DNA from: Thalassomonas actiniarum
GTDB taxonomy: Bacteria > Pseudomonadota > Gammaproteobacteria > Enterobacterales > Alteromonadaceae
Direction of reading: 5' to 3'
DNA length: 64,000 nt
Assembly (NCBI RefSeq): GCF_000948975.2
Contig: NZ_CP059736.1
Span: 248,001-312,000, forward strand
Made by a program: the position numbers and the translations under genes. Below the pieces are notes generated by a model, which was not told the origin of the DNA, ran no database searches, and saw only the letters and a program-made list of their open reading frames with translations. Shown in pieces: positions 54,201-62,245 of the stretch. Numbering within the stretch: the stretch's first letter is position 1; every line of letters starts with the position of its first letter.

Positions 54201-57200
54201 CAGTTAAAACTAAACCGTCAGCAAAGTGTATTTCATTTAATTGATATTGTTCACTTTTATACCAATGCCTAATAGTAATGCTGTCATTGGGGAGAACAAG
54301 CTTCAAATCATTACCTGAACGTTCCCATTGAATATCTAAAAGACTGATCCCGGCTCCCAATTCCAATTTATTAGTCCCACGATAATCCGTAATATTATCG
54401 TGGCCGTCACCAAGTTCGAACAAATACACATCATCGCCTCCCTGCCCATCAAGATTATCAGAGCCAGCTCCACCGCCAAGAGTATCATTACCCTCGCCGC
54501 CAAAGAGACGATCATTACCAGCTCCTCCAGTTAGGTGATCATTTCCATCAAGACCATAAAGCCAATCATTCCCTCCCAGCCCATCTAAAGTATTAGCGCT
54601 TGTATCGCCGTATAATTCATCGTCATTCTCTGTAGCAGGATTAGCCAGAGCCAGTAATTCTGTTGCATCCCAGGAAGTTACCGAGCTGCTTGGGTCATTA
54701 AAAACCAGATTGCTAATTCGACTGGCTTCATCACCAAAATGATTTTGCACGCGAATTTCATCCTCTCCCGCATGAATAGTAATGTACAGATCATTATCCA
54801 CCCGGCGTATCTGAATATTGTCAGATAAAATACCATCCCCTAAATGGATATTATCAATATCTGTTAAGCTGCCCTGATTATCAATAAGTTCCAGACCATC
54901 ACCCAGATTAAAATAGTAATCATCGTTACCTAACCCACCGACTAAAAGGTCTTCCCCCTGTCCGCCATATAATTTGTCATTACCATCATTGCCATATAAG
55001 TGATCATCGCCTATTCCACCATAAAGGGCATCTTCTCCTTGTCCGCCATGCAGTAAATCATTGCCACTATTACCATCAAGTAAATCATTACCATGATCAC
55101 CATAAAGTTGATCATGACCTTCATTACCTCTTAAATAATCGTCGCCATCTTGCCCATAAATTTCATCATTACCTGCAAGCCCATCAAATACATCAGTTTT
55201 AGCGCTACCATGGATTACATCAGGACCTTCCGTTACCAGGGTTGCAGACACAGGAATATCATCAAACTGCTCCGGTCCAACATCCAATTGAGTGCCATCA
55301 CTAAAAATAATGGCGTCAATATAACGCTTTGCTCCCCCTTCCTGATCAAAGTGTGATTCCACTCTAAGCTCTTCAGCAGTACCATTGATAATGATCACCA
55401 AGTCATCTCTTTGATGAAACAGGGTAATGTCATCAGCTGTAATATCCCCCATCAGGCGGACAACATCATAACGGCTTTCGCCATTATCATAATTACGAAT
55501 ACGATCATGACCATACCCTCTGCCAAAGCGATATTCATCATTACCACTACCGCCGGTGAGAACGTCATCCCCCTTCCCGCCATCAAGTACATCATTTCCT
55601 TCCAGGCCATCCAGAGTATCGTCACCTGTCAAAGCAAACAAAATATTATCGTTACCGTTCCCTTTAATAACATCTGAGCTGGCGGTAGCATCTGAGGTTG
55701 CGCTAACTATAAGCGCAATAGTTTCATCTGAATAATTTGATAAATCGGCAATTTGTACAAAATCAGAAACACTAACCTGTAAACGCTCTCTATTTTGCGT
55801 ACTATATACATTGACGCCATGTAAGGCTTGGAGCAAATTTGACATTGTATCTTGGGCACGTTCAGGGTTCGCCTCAACATCTTCAAATAGTTTCAGAATC
55901 AGCTGGCTGTAATCCGCCAGCCATTCACCAGTATCAATATCTTGTTCCCAACCTATGTCACTAAAAAAAGGTTGTAAAAAGCTACGGGCCGACAACTGAA
56001 AAAATACGGTATTAACTACATCATCAAAAGTTTCATTATGGACTATGGCATAGCCCCCTCCCCTGCCAGCAGGTGGAGAGGGTTTATAACCGTGATAAGC
56101 TTCCAAAGCTCCAATTTTTCGAAAGTCTATAGGAACCCAGGGATACAGACTACTTTGGATATATTCATCGCCCTGGCCAGTCCAGGCAAAAATTATCGAC
56201 TCGGTAAGCTCTTGACGCTCCTCATAAGAGGATGCATTAACAAATTGCTCAACCAACTGTTTCAACTTGCCAGATTCATCACGGACCATCGCTTGGTGCA
56301 AAGAATATACCTGGCCAAACCCAGCAACATTCGGCAATAAAGCAATCTCAAGCGGCACTTCAACCTTTTCATATTCAGTATTGCTCAGGTTACGATTAAA
56401 CCAGACATCTGTCATAGTCATAACCTGTCCTGTGTTGCTGCTATAACTGCCTACTTGCCGATGTTCATTACCAAACTCATCCGTATATTCCTGTTCACTA
56501 AAACCAAGCGACAAGGACTTTATACCAAGCTCGTTGAGGGTAAAGAGTTCCCCCTGATCGTTTGTTCCATTTTGATTTAAATCACGGAATATCCGTAAAT
56601 CAGCAAAGCCTATATCTGAAACATCAACTAAACCATCACCATTACTGTCAAGTTCTGCCAACGCCTCGAATCCATGGCTGGCAAGATCGCCACCTGACAA
56701 TGGGGTGAAATCACCAAATAATTCACTACCATTGTTGATAACTCCATCGCCATTACGATCTAAGACCAACAGGCCATCATCCGAGGCAACAAAGCCGGTT
56801 AATTCGCTAAAACCGTCACCACCGTAATCAAAATAAATATTTGCTGAAAATCCAGTAGTTTCAATACCATCGCCATCCAGATCCAGCACTAGCGGTGACA
56901 CCATTGGCGGCGGTAGGTCCTCTGGCTCCGGAGGTTCAGGTAACTCCTTAATTTCAATACCTAAAACCGAAGAGCTTTCATCTCCTAAGGTATTTTGAAC
57001 GATGTAAGAAATACTGGGCACATCGCCGTAAAAATCTTCCTCCGGTATAAAGTTCATCTGGCCACCAGCAGACACATATAAAGTACCTACATCAGGGATT
57101 TCAATAGCATAACTTGATTGAGCATTATTGGCATCATTGATTAAATTGACAGGTGCAGCAGACAAGCTGTTAACTCCCTGCGCCTTAATAGTACTAACCT

Positions 57201-59007
57201 TACCGCTCTCAACTACCGCCAAATCACTTTCACTGACTGCAGAAGGAAACTGGTATGTATTACCGGCAATACTGATAGATTTCATAAAGACCGGTCCAAT
57301 CTTATTGGTATGGTTGGCAAGCAAGTTAGCACTAACTGCAGCCCCTTCTACACCAGTTAAGTTTTCGTTGCTATCCTCAAACGCGGTTGACAATTCAATG
57401 CCCAAATCGCCTTTTTGAAATCCTTCAACGGTAAAACTGCCCTCGGGTGTCGCCCCGCTGACCGTTAAAATACTGCCCTCCAGTTTCAGGACAACATTGC
57501 TGCCTTCCTGCTGATATTCGGTTTCACTGATGGCGTTGTAAGTACCGCTTAGGTCCTTATTATTGGCAATGATTTTCCCCAAACCGTCGCTATCCCAGAT
57601 AATATCGCCGCCGGTTTCAACATAATAAGTATCGGCCCCTTCCCCGCCTGCGAGCTGATTTTCCCCGCCGTTGCCGTATAAGCTGTCGTTGCCTTCACCG
57701 CCATAGAGCTTGTCGTCGCCTGCATCTCCGTAAAGTGTGTCGTCGCCGCTGCCGCCTTCAAGGGTATCGTTGTCTTCACCGCCACGAAGCTCGTCAGCGC
57801 CTTCGCCGCCGTAAAGTTCATCGTCTCCGCTACCGCCGTCGAGCTTGTCGTTACCGCTGTTACCAACTAAAATGTCGTGTCCTGCTCCCCCCTTTAACGT
57901 ATCAGCACCATTATGGCCGACAAGCACGTCATCTCCCAGGCCGCCGCTGAGGCTGTTGCTTTTGTTCTCCACCGCCACCAGCAGGTCGTTGCCGTCCCCG
58001 GCCGAACCTTTAACCGAAGAGGCGATATCGCCGTTGCCGTCGGTAATACCCAGCATCACCTGGCCGTTGATCGAGTGGGCGAACTGGGTCAGGTCTATAC
58101 TGCCGTCTGCCGGGCTGAAGCGCTCGAGGATATAACCGGCAATCGGTTTGAAGAGTTCACCGACAGTGGCAACACCCAGCCCTGAAAATGCCGATAATGA
58201 AGCCAAGTTATTGTTGGCTGCATCAACCATGTGCCCGTAGCTGTTTTCATATTTTTGAATATCTGCCAAATGATTAATAAAGCCGTCAACCGCTTGTTGT
58301 GCCTCAGTAGTTGGTGCGGGATCATTGGTAAATAAACCAAACAATGCCGACTCTGCATAGCGGCGTTTAGCTATGCCATTTTCAACATCTGTTCCGGATT
58401 TATTTGATGCATAACGTATTTCATACCAGGCATCAAAACGGTTACCATTTTGTATTGCAGCTCTTAAATTAGGGCCGATGAGTTCATTGCCACCGTATAA
58501 AAGTGAAAGCAGCGCAACTCGCTCAGCAGAATCTGCAAAATTGCTGATACCATTATTTGCTAGCAAGCCTGTTAAGGTATCTTCAAAACCATCTTCTCTT
58601 GTAACTATTGTCTCAAATATTTGTTCAATTTTATCTGCTGCCGTTTGTCCACCAGGCTCATCCTGAATAATAAAGGTTGCCGTTTGCTCCTGGGTGAGGG
58701 CTTGCCAGCTTTCATTAAGGATTCGTTGCATTTCTGCCGTTGTCTGGTCTTGAGCATTAGTTACGGCCTGTGACATTTCATCATAAAAACTATCTAAATT
58801 TTCGTCATCAATACCAAAACCAGTTTGTAAAACGGCTCTTAAAACAAACTCCTGGGAGAGATTAAAGCCAACCCCCATAGTAGGAAAACCTCGGCCGTCA
58901 TTGTAAATGTCAGGGTTTTCATGACCTCTTTCTTCAAAGAGTTTGATCCACTCATAACGCAACTGGCGATAATTTTCAGATGATAAGGTATTTAATGATA
59001 ATGACAT
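48217..59007 (-). CDS. giant RTX protein with lysozyme-like N-terminus (type I secretion substrate)
   Basis: 3596 residues, GGA before the ATG. Residues about 15-230 look like a phage-type lysozyme: LFEERGHENPDIYNDGRGFP + TMGVGFNL carries Glu26, Asp37 and Thr43 spaced as the T4 lysozyme E-D-T triad (two-residue insertion after the Glu). RTX nonapeptides (GGxGxDxL) occur at about 340-480. EF-hand-like loops follow at 700-820 (LDLDGDGIE, DRNGDGVI, DSNGDGLVD), then a helical part. From about 1115 to the end there are modules of RTX repeats plus a related domain (YRFELGDGHD, LELGAGI, IGNDSITI, FADGTSWT). The last ~60 residues are a plausible uncleaved secretion signal. The transporter genes lie upstream in the same direction. 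Confidence 0.9.
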   Translation of the reverse strand: MSLSLNTLSSENYRQLRYEWIKLFEERGHENPDIYNDGRGFPTMGVGFNLSQEFVLRAVLQTGFGIDDENLDSFYDEMSQAVTNAQDQTTAEMQRILNESWQALTQEQTATFIIQDEPGGQTAADKIEQIFETIVTREDGFEDTLTGLLANNGISNFADSAERVALLSLLYGGNELIGPNLRAAIQNGNRFDAWYEIRYASNKSGTDVENGIAKRRYAESALFGLFTNDPAPTTEAQQAVDGFINHLADIQKYENSYGHMVDAANNNLASLSAFSGLGVATVGELFKPIAGYILERFSPADGSIDLTQFAHSINGQVMLGITDGNGDIASSVKGSAGDGNDLLVAVENKSNSLSGGLGDDVLVGHNGADTLKGGAGHDILVGNSGNDKLDGGSGDDELYGGEGADELRGGEDNDTLEGGSGDDTLYGDAGDDKLYGGEGNDSLYGNGGENQLAGGEGADTYYVETGGDIIWDSDGLGKIIANNKDLSGTYNAISETEYQQEGSNVVLKLEGSILTVSGATPEGSFTVEGFQKGDLGIELSTAFEDSNENLTGVEGAAVSANLLANHTNKIGPVFMKSISIAGNTYQFPSAVSESDLAVVESGKVSTIKAQGVNSLSAAPVNLINDANNAQSSYAIEIPDVGTLYVSAGGQMNFIPEEDFYGDVPSISYIVQNTLGDESSSVLGIEIKELPEPPEPEDLPPPMVSPLVLDLDGDGIETTGFSANIYFDYGGDGFSELTGFVASDDGLLVLDRNGDGVINNGSELFGDFTPLSGGDLASHGFEALAELDSNGDGLVDVSDIGFADLRIFRDLNQNGTNDQGELFTLNELGIKSLSLGFSEQEYTDEFGNEHRQVGSYSSNTGQVMTMTDVWFNRNLSNTEYEKVEVPLEIALLPNVAGFGQVYSLHQAMVRDESGKLKQLVEQFVNASSYEERQELTESIIFAWTGQGDEYIQSSLYPWVPIDFRKIGALEAYHGYKPSPPAGRGGGYAIVHNETFDDVVNTVFFQLSARSFLQPFFSDIGWEQDIDTGEWLADYSQLILKLFEDVEANPERAQDTMSNLLQALHGVNVYSTQNRERLQVSVSDFVQIADLSNYSDETIALIVSATSDATASSDVIKGNGNDNILFALTGDDTLDGLEGNDVLDGGKGDDVLTGGSGNDEYRFGRGYGHDRIRNYDNGESRYDVVRLMGDITADDITLFHQRDDLVIIINGTAEELRVESHFDQEGGAKRYIDAIIFSDGTQLDVGPEQFDDIPVSATLVTEGPDVIHGSAKTDVFDGLAGNDEIYGQDGDDYLRGNEGHDQLYGDHGNDLLDGNSGNDLLHGGQGEDALYGGIGDDHLYGNDGNDKLYGGQGEDLLVGGLGNDDYYFNLGDGLELIDNQGSLTDIDNIHLGDGILSDNIQIRRVDNDLYITIHAGEDEIRVQNHFGDEASRISNLVFNDPSSSVTSWDATELLALANPATENDDELYGDTSANTLDGLGGNDWLYGLDGNDHLTGGAGNDRLFGGEGNDTLGGGAGSDNLDGQGGDDVYLFELGDGHDNITDYRGTNKLELGAGISLLDIQWERSGNDLKLVLPNDSITIRHWYKSEQYQLNEIHFADGLVLTGSDIKDYIQTGSELDDILLGSEGNDNFDGLGGNDKLYGYEGNDNLTGGAGNDILYGGEGDDTLRGGTGHDSLVGQEGDDVYLFELGDGNTSINDWDGFNILELGAGIKATDIQVIRQVDSLKLIMANEQITILSWFRDDKYKLSEIRFADNSVWTPADIASLMQQPTEQDDSLSGDESDNILNGLGGNDEIYGDAGNDTLIGGAGDDRLYGAVGNDILEGGTGNDTLSGMEGDDTYIFELGDGHDRLVEYYGMDRLELGEGINVNNVQLLRSGTDLKLVIGNDSITINYWFENPYSQIEEIVFADNTVWSPSDIVNLMSPGTEGADFLQGDDNDNSIDALGGDDTVYGRGGDDTLIGGSGNDRLFGDEGNDILIGSAGDDKLTDGEGNDIYRFSLGDGHDIITDYDGVDRLELGVGINPDDVELLRIGTDLKLVIGDDSITITRQLDLTFRQIEKIVFADNTVWTPAEISELLLRGTEQADNLNGGDGDDIINGLGGDDRLYGAGGDDILHGGSGNDTLSGGNDNDTLIGGTGNDKLNGMSGDDIYRFELGDGHDIILDSQGLNYLELGAGISASDVQLSYSRFDLKVDIGNDSITIENWFYNDEYRLGGIRFDDGNTWTSADISLPVQLQGTDLADTLMGDNTDNVLTGLAGEDFIFGRGGNDTLFGGEGDDELAGGIGNDILNGGSGDDELYVDDGNNTLNGDEGADELYGGEGDDTLNGGAGDDELYVYSGANTLNGGEGNDELYGGFGADTLTGGEGYDELYGGSGDDIYHFNLGDGHDIIFDHSGSNRLELAEGIRGSDIQLGRSTNNLKLIIGNDSITIGSWFRTEQSQLNEIRFADGSAWTPADIVVALPQMSEQSDVLVGEANIDILSSQGGDDLLYGEGGDDVLIGGTGNDTLYGGLGNDSYRFELGDGHDIINDHHGVNRLELGAGINKADIRLVRNNANLTLIAGNDSITIRKWFDDELYKLSEITFADGTSWSTADIDTLLAQQTGPDTTYLYNLADGHYVIDDPEGADTLRFGAGISREALKISHDGNNIIIALTAGDGSLSGDQITLVNAFTDTANRIETLVFADGSIMTADEVHAAALILTGSEEDDILNGSVYADEIYGLGGNDVIEAGEGDDELYGEAGNDTLNGGADEDELYGGTGNDILNGGVGDDELYGGDGDDALNGGAGDDELYATDGINTLSGDEGADELYGGFGDDTLNGGEGNDSLDGRIGNDTLNGGEGNDSLNGNIGNDTLNGGQGNDTYFFAPGYGQDVVEDNSGIDKLVFDVGIIQDMLNISRDGDNIIIALTAMDGSLSGDSITLNNVFANMDNRIESVEFADGSTMTANEIHAAAEAESNEPLVITQGDDVLNGTSGADVIDGLGGNDQIYGKAGDDQLQGSAGDDLIDGGAGNDVLIGNSGNNTLLGGEGDDVLKLAGNSSFSVYSNTLEGGQGNDRLEGSYAAEAYVFNIGDGQDTIYDNGGTDNIRFGIGITPDKLNIRFSGNSILIAILNDDGLATGDQILIENAFKYSAFRVESLTFFDGSTMDWEAIYQAALVVTGTEDDDNLVGSIDHDSLYGLAGNDTLTGGNGDDLLDGGTGNDILTGGSGNNILLGGDGDDVLKLAGNSSFSVYSNTLEGGQGNDRLEGSYAAETYVFNIGDGQDTIYDNGGTDSIRFGVGITPDKLNIRFSGNNILIAILNDDGLATGDQILIEKAFKYSAFRVESLIFSDGSTMDWEAIYQAALVVTGTEDDDNLVGSIDHDSLYGLAGNDTLTGGNGDDLLDGGAGNDVLTGNSGNNILYGGEGDDVLKLDGNSSFGIYANTLEGGKGNDSLLGSYAAETYVFNLGDGQDTIKDNGGIDSIRFGEGITRDRLNINVSGSADILIEILNDEGQVTGDQILIENAFKYSIYRVESLTFADGVTMDWDAIYQAALTANELDMFQIASDLSTGESITGDTLSSALNKLIQAHSTFGIKAEETGIEKSMILEAEYMAIVKEERYL
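48902..49999. repeat. near-identical 564-bp tandem repeats in the RTX gene
   Basis: The words from GTCAAAGTATCATTGCCAGC to ATAAATGGCTTCCCA recur with a period of 564 bp (188 codons): 48902 against 49466, almost without change. A third, diverged unit reaches about 50000. Each codes for one RTX cluster plus its linker (VVTGTEDDDNLVGSIDHDSL). Confidence 0.8.
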
Positions 59008-59028
59008 AAATTATTCCGTTACTTGATT

Positions 59029-59763
59029 TTATTTGGAGGTTTGTTGTGAGTGCGTCAGTGATATTTCGCATGTGGCATCGCCGGTATTTAACCCGAGCAT
59101 ATTTTCCGGTACCTTGTTTATCGCACCTTGTTTCGTATAAAAAGGGCCATGTGGATAGATGCCTAAGACATCCTTTCCTTTTTTACGATAAACATAGGTA
59201 CGGCCATCGTAATAGAACAACTCGCCCGTAGATGCCCTACCCCGTTCAAAAGTTAAATTTAGGTTGCCTTGTTCATTTAAGACGTAATTAAGAAAATACC
59301 ATTTCTTAAATTTTTCGTTAAAATGAGAGTAACTTAAAACCCTGTCGGTAATGCCGTCATTATTGATATCCACCATCAATTCCCGCACCTCCAGCTGTTC
59401 TTGCATTCGCTGTTCGATGCGCTCAAGTTTTTTTTTCCAGCTATTAAAACCTGTTAGTCGGATTTTACTATGAGCTACACTTTGTAATACTAATTGGATA
59501 TAGCGTTCCTTCGTCGAAGGGGTTGATTTGGGCTTATTGAATTTATCCGTTTTAAAGATAAACAACTCCCTGGGATTGGTATCATAATAATCTCGGTGGT
59601 TATTGATGTAAGCCGCAACATCATTGCATAACCCGAACCGGGTGCCTTTTTTGACTTCAAATGGAGTTTGTTCATCTGCAATATCAACATGTGCATAACC
59701 TATGGTGGGCAATAATCCCCCTAACAGCCCTAGAACCTTTAGCCAGGGTAAAACCTTTATCAT
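59029..59763 (-). CDS. exported protein, unknown; paralog of 59968-60723
   Basis: 244 residues with a signal peptide (VLPWLKVLGLLGGLLPTIGYA). The mature part has FEVKKGTRFGLCNDVAAYIN, a helical stretch (KLERIEQRMQEQLEVREL), a Ca-binding-like loop VDINNDGITDRVLS, GELFYYDGRTYVYRKK, and a final Cys in CEISLTHS. The paralog shares the KKG-x-x-(F/Y)-x-L-C-N-D motif, the D-x-N-N-D-G-x-T-D loop, GELF-x-Y-x-GRT and CEI-S/T-L, so they form one family. Between the RTX gene (21 bp away) and the transporter; immunity or accessory role inferred. Confidence 0.75.
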   Translation of the reverse strand: MIKVLPWLKVLGLLGGLLPTIGYAHVDIADEQTPFEVKKGTRFGLCNDVAAYINNHRDYYDTNPRELFIFKTDKFNKPKSTPSTKERYIQLVLQSVAHSKIRLTGFNSWKKKLERIEQRMQEQLEVRELMVDINNDGITDRVLSYSHFNEKFKKWYFLNYVLNEQGNLNLTFERGRASTGELFYYDGRTYVYRKKGKDVLGIYPHGPFYTKQGAINKVPENMLGLNTGDATCEISLTHSQQTSK

Positions 59764-59967
59764 ATTATTTTCCTTAGATGTTTGATGATTTTATTTTTAG
59801 TTCTCACTCTATATAAATTTAGAGTTATCCTTATGATTAAGAATAAAGAACACTTCATGTTCATGACCTTCCACAAGCTTAATGAGTTCATAGCGCAGGT
59901 TGTCTTATTGTTCCTGAGTGAATGTTGTCGTGGTTATGGTCACGTTATTTATTCATTCGATTAATGT
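59764..59967. other. intergenic between the paralogs
   Basis: About 200 bp, AT-rich, no conserved frame. Could carry a promoter for the downstream pair. Confidence 0.3.
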
Positions 59968-60723
59968 TTATAAAGTTATTTCACAGACACCTTTAGTGAC
60001 AATGATGCCGCCACTATCTCGCATGGGACTTTCTTTTGGCTCGTTAACAAACAGCGCCCAAGGCCATTGTTTTAATGTAAATGTCCGCCCCTGGTACAAA
60101 AAAAGCTCGCCACCTATAGTGGTTACCCTTTGTTTTTCGAACCAGTCAACCGCGATGTTGTCCCAGCGATTTAAAGGAAAATTCGAAAAGACCTGATACT
60201 TACCTTTAAGAGAATAAAGTGCTCTCATTTGCACTTTGTCGGTCTTGCCATCATTATTCAGGTCAATTTTTGTGGTAAAAAACTGCATGTCTTTAAAGCG
60301 TTGTTCATATCTGTTTAGGGATTTAAGCCAGCCGTGAGCGCCATATAGACCTTTACGGCTATATGCCGCCAGCTGCATGTCGATGCGTAGTCCTTTTTTC
60401 GGCTCCAGCGGGGTATAGGTAGGGGTTGAAAACACCTCACTTTTTGCTGAAAAAGCCGTTTGTGCAAACTCGCTGCGAAAAGCATAATTTTGCTTTAAGT
60501 AAACAAAAAAATCGTTACACAGGGAATATTGCTTGCCTTTTTTCAGGGCAAAGTTAACCGGCTGTTCGCTTGCTGCCTCTTCCGGCGTTTTTTTTGGGGT
60601 TTCCTGCTTAAGTGCTGCCTTTTGTGCCGGGCTTGTATTGACCTCGATGGCAAGCACAAATTGTGGTATCAACAGCAAGGCCGCTGGCAGGCCATGGCTC
60701 TTTTGCGCTTTAACTCGTTTCAT
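59968..60723 (-). CDS. exported protein, unknown; paralog of 59029-59763
   Basis: 251 residues. Signal peptide AALLLIPQFVLA, then a Pro/Glu/Lys-rich linker. The mature core repeats the layout of its neighbour: FALKKGKQYSLCNDFFVYLK, KIDLNNDGKTDKVQMR, GELFLYQGRTFTLKQWPW and a C-terminal KGVCEITL. Overall similarity is moderate, so the duplication is old. No known family recognised. Two exported homologs next to a secreted lysozyme-like RTX protein suggest immunity, assembly or a surface partner. Confidence 0.72.
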   Translation of the reverse strand: MKRVKAQKSHGLPAALLLIPQFVLAIEVNTSPAQKAALKQETPKKTPEEAASEQPVNFALKKGKQYSLCNDFFVYLKQNYAFRSEFAQTAFSAKSEVFSTPTYTPLEPKKGLRIDMQLAAYSRKGLYGAHGWLKSLNRYEQRFKDMQFFTTKIDLNNDGKTDKVQMRALYSLKGKYQVFSNFPLNRWDNIAVDWFEKQRVTTIGGELFLYQGRTFTLKQWPWALFVNEPKESPMRDSGGIIVTKGVCEITL

Positions 60724-60820
60724 TTAAATGACTTCCTTTAAACCTTTGTTGTGCGCTGTCGCCTGAAAGGCCGTCGCTGAAGCTGCTGCTTTTGTTCTCC
60801 ACTGCCACCTGCCGGACTAA

Positions 60821-62245
60821 TTACCTTTCCCTGACCCCTTCACTCACTCCCCGTATCAGAGGTGCCAATAAAAACTCTATCAGCCTTCGAGTGCCGGTTT
60901 TAATTTCAACTGTCACCGACATACCTGGCTTTAATTGCACCCATTTTCCGTCAACATTGATCTGTTCAGTAGCCAAAGAAGTTTTTAGCGGAAATAACAA
61001 GCCCAAGTTTTCATCTTCTACGGCATCGGCGGAGATATCAATAACCTTGCCGTCAATCACGCCATACTTAGTAAAGGGAAAACTGTCAACTTTAATCTCG
61101 GCCGTTTGTCCTTCATGCACAAATCCGATGTCTTTATTGAGCAGCCCAGCTTCTACTTCCAGTTGCCGTCCGGCAGGCACTACATACAGTAACTCTTGGG
61201 CTTGGGTAACGACCCCGCCAATAGTGGTCACCGCCAACTGCTCAACTGTGCCGTCAACCGGTGCGGTTAATATCCGTAATTGTGTTAATTTATTCGCTTT
61301 GTTCAGCTCCTGTTGAAGGCTGTCCCTTTGCCTGCTGAGTTGGTTAATTTCCTGCAAGGTATTGCGCCGGGTTTCAGCAAGATAGGTCACCAGGCTTTGC
61401 CGGGCGCTCATTATGCTGGCGTCAATTTGTTCAATATTGGCCCGTTCAAAGTTGAGGGACTCTTCCTGTTCGATACGTTGCTGTTTTAATTCCAGGTATT
61501 GATTTTTTGATACGGCAGATGTCGTCAGCAAGGTAAGATAGCTTTGCTCTCTTTCCCTGATTAAAGGCAAGGTTTTTTCTATGCGAAATACGTTAATATG
61601 AATGGCTTTTTTTTCAGCTATCAGTTTGGTTATTTCACTGATATAACTGTCTTGCTTTGATAAATATTCCTGCCAACTAGAAGCCAACAGTAACCTTTGA
61701 TTGAGGGGGAGGTCATCATCATTGAAAGCGGCATTGTCGCCTTTACTATTATCCTGATTCTTAGCGGTGTTTCGGGCATTTTGTTCATCTAGCTTGCTCA
61801 GGAATATTCTTTGCCGGGTTAAATCTTGGCTGTAACCTATCCATTCATTCTTTAGCCGGTCAACATCCGCCTGGCTGGTGGTGGCGTCTATGGCAATCAG
61901 TTTATCTCCGGCCTGTACCTTTTGTCCTTCTTTAACAAAAATGTTTTTTACTACGCCGCTCTCCAGCGGCTGGATTACTTTTACTTGCCCGTTGGGTACT
62001 ATTTTTCCCTGCGCGGTGGCAATAATGTCAATTTCAGCCCAAGAAGCCCAAACAATGGCAAGCATCAACAGGCACATAATTGCCCATAACTGCGACCGGC
62101 TCCATTTCGCCGGCGGTGCCGCCTGGATCTCCAGTGCTGCAGGTAAAAACTGTAATTTCTCTAATGCCTGTTTGCCGCCCCCTTTCTTCTTTTTTAATGC
62201 ATTCTCTTGAAGGTTACCTTCCGGCAGGGTTTTGTTATTCTGCAT
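60821..62245 (-). CDS. type I secretion membrane-fusion protein (HlyD family)
   Basis: 474 residues. Cytoplasmic basic start, one membrane helix (AIMCLLMLAIVWASWAEIDI), then the lipoyl-like hairpin (AQGKIVPNGQVKVIQPLESG), a long coiled coil (about 130-330) and the return half-motif (QLRILTAPVDGTVEQLAVTT). It ends with a barrel region (KPGMSVTVEIKTGTRRLIEF). Its start overlaps the HlyB-type gene by 11 bp, so the two are co-translated. It links the inner-membrane exporter to TolC, which is not in the window. Confidence 0.95.
   Translation of the reverse strand: MQNNKTLPEGNLQENALKKKKGGGKQALEKLQFLPAALEIQAAPPAKWSRSQLWAIMCLLMLAIVWASWAEIDIIATAQGKIVPNGQVKVIQPLESGVVKNIFVKEGQKVQAGDKLIAIDATTSQADVDRLKNEWIGYSQDLTRQRIFLSKLDEQNARNTAKNQDNSKGDNAAFNDDDLPLNQRLLLASSWQEYLSKQDSYISEITKLIAEKKAIHINVFRIEKTLPLIREREQSYLTLLTTSAVSKNQYLELKQQRIEQEESLNFERANIEQIDASIMSARQSLVTYLAETRRNTLQEINQLSRQRDSLQQELNKANKLTQLRILTAPVDGTVEQLAVTTIGGVVTQAQELLYVVPAGRQLEVEAGLLNKDIGFVHEGQTAEIKVDSFPFTKYGVIDGKVIDISADAVEDENLGLLFPLKTSLATEQINVDGKWVQLKPGMSVTVEIKTGTRRLIEFLLAPLIRGVSEGVRER

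Noticed and set aside
48217-59007. Repeat arrays in the RTX gene, considered as CRISPR
   Set aside because: Repeats are in frame and code for GGxGxDxL nonapeptides; no uniform spacers.
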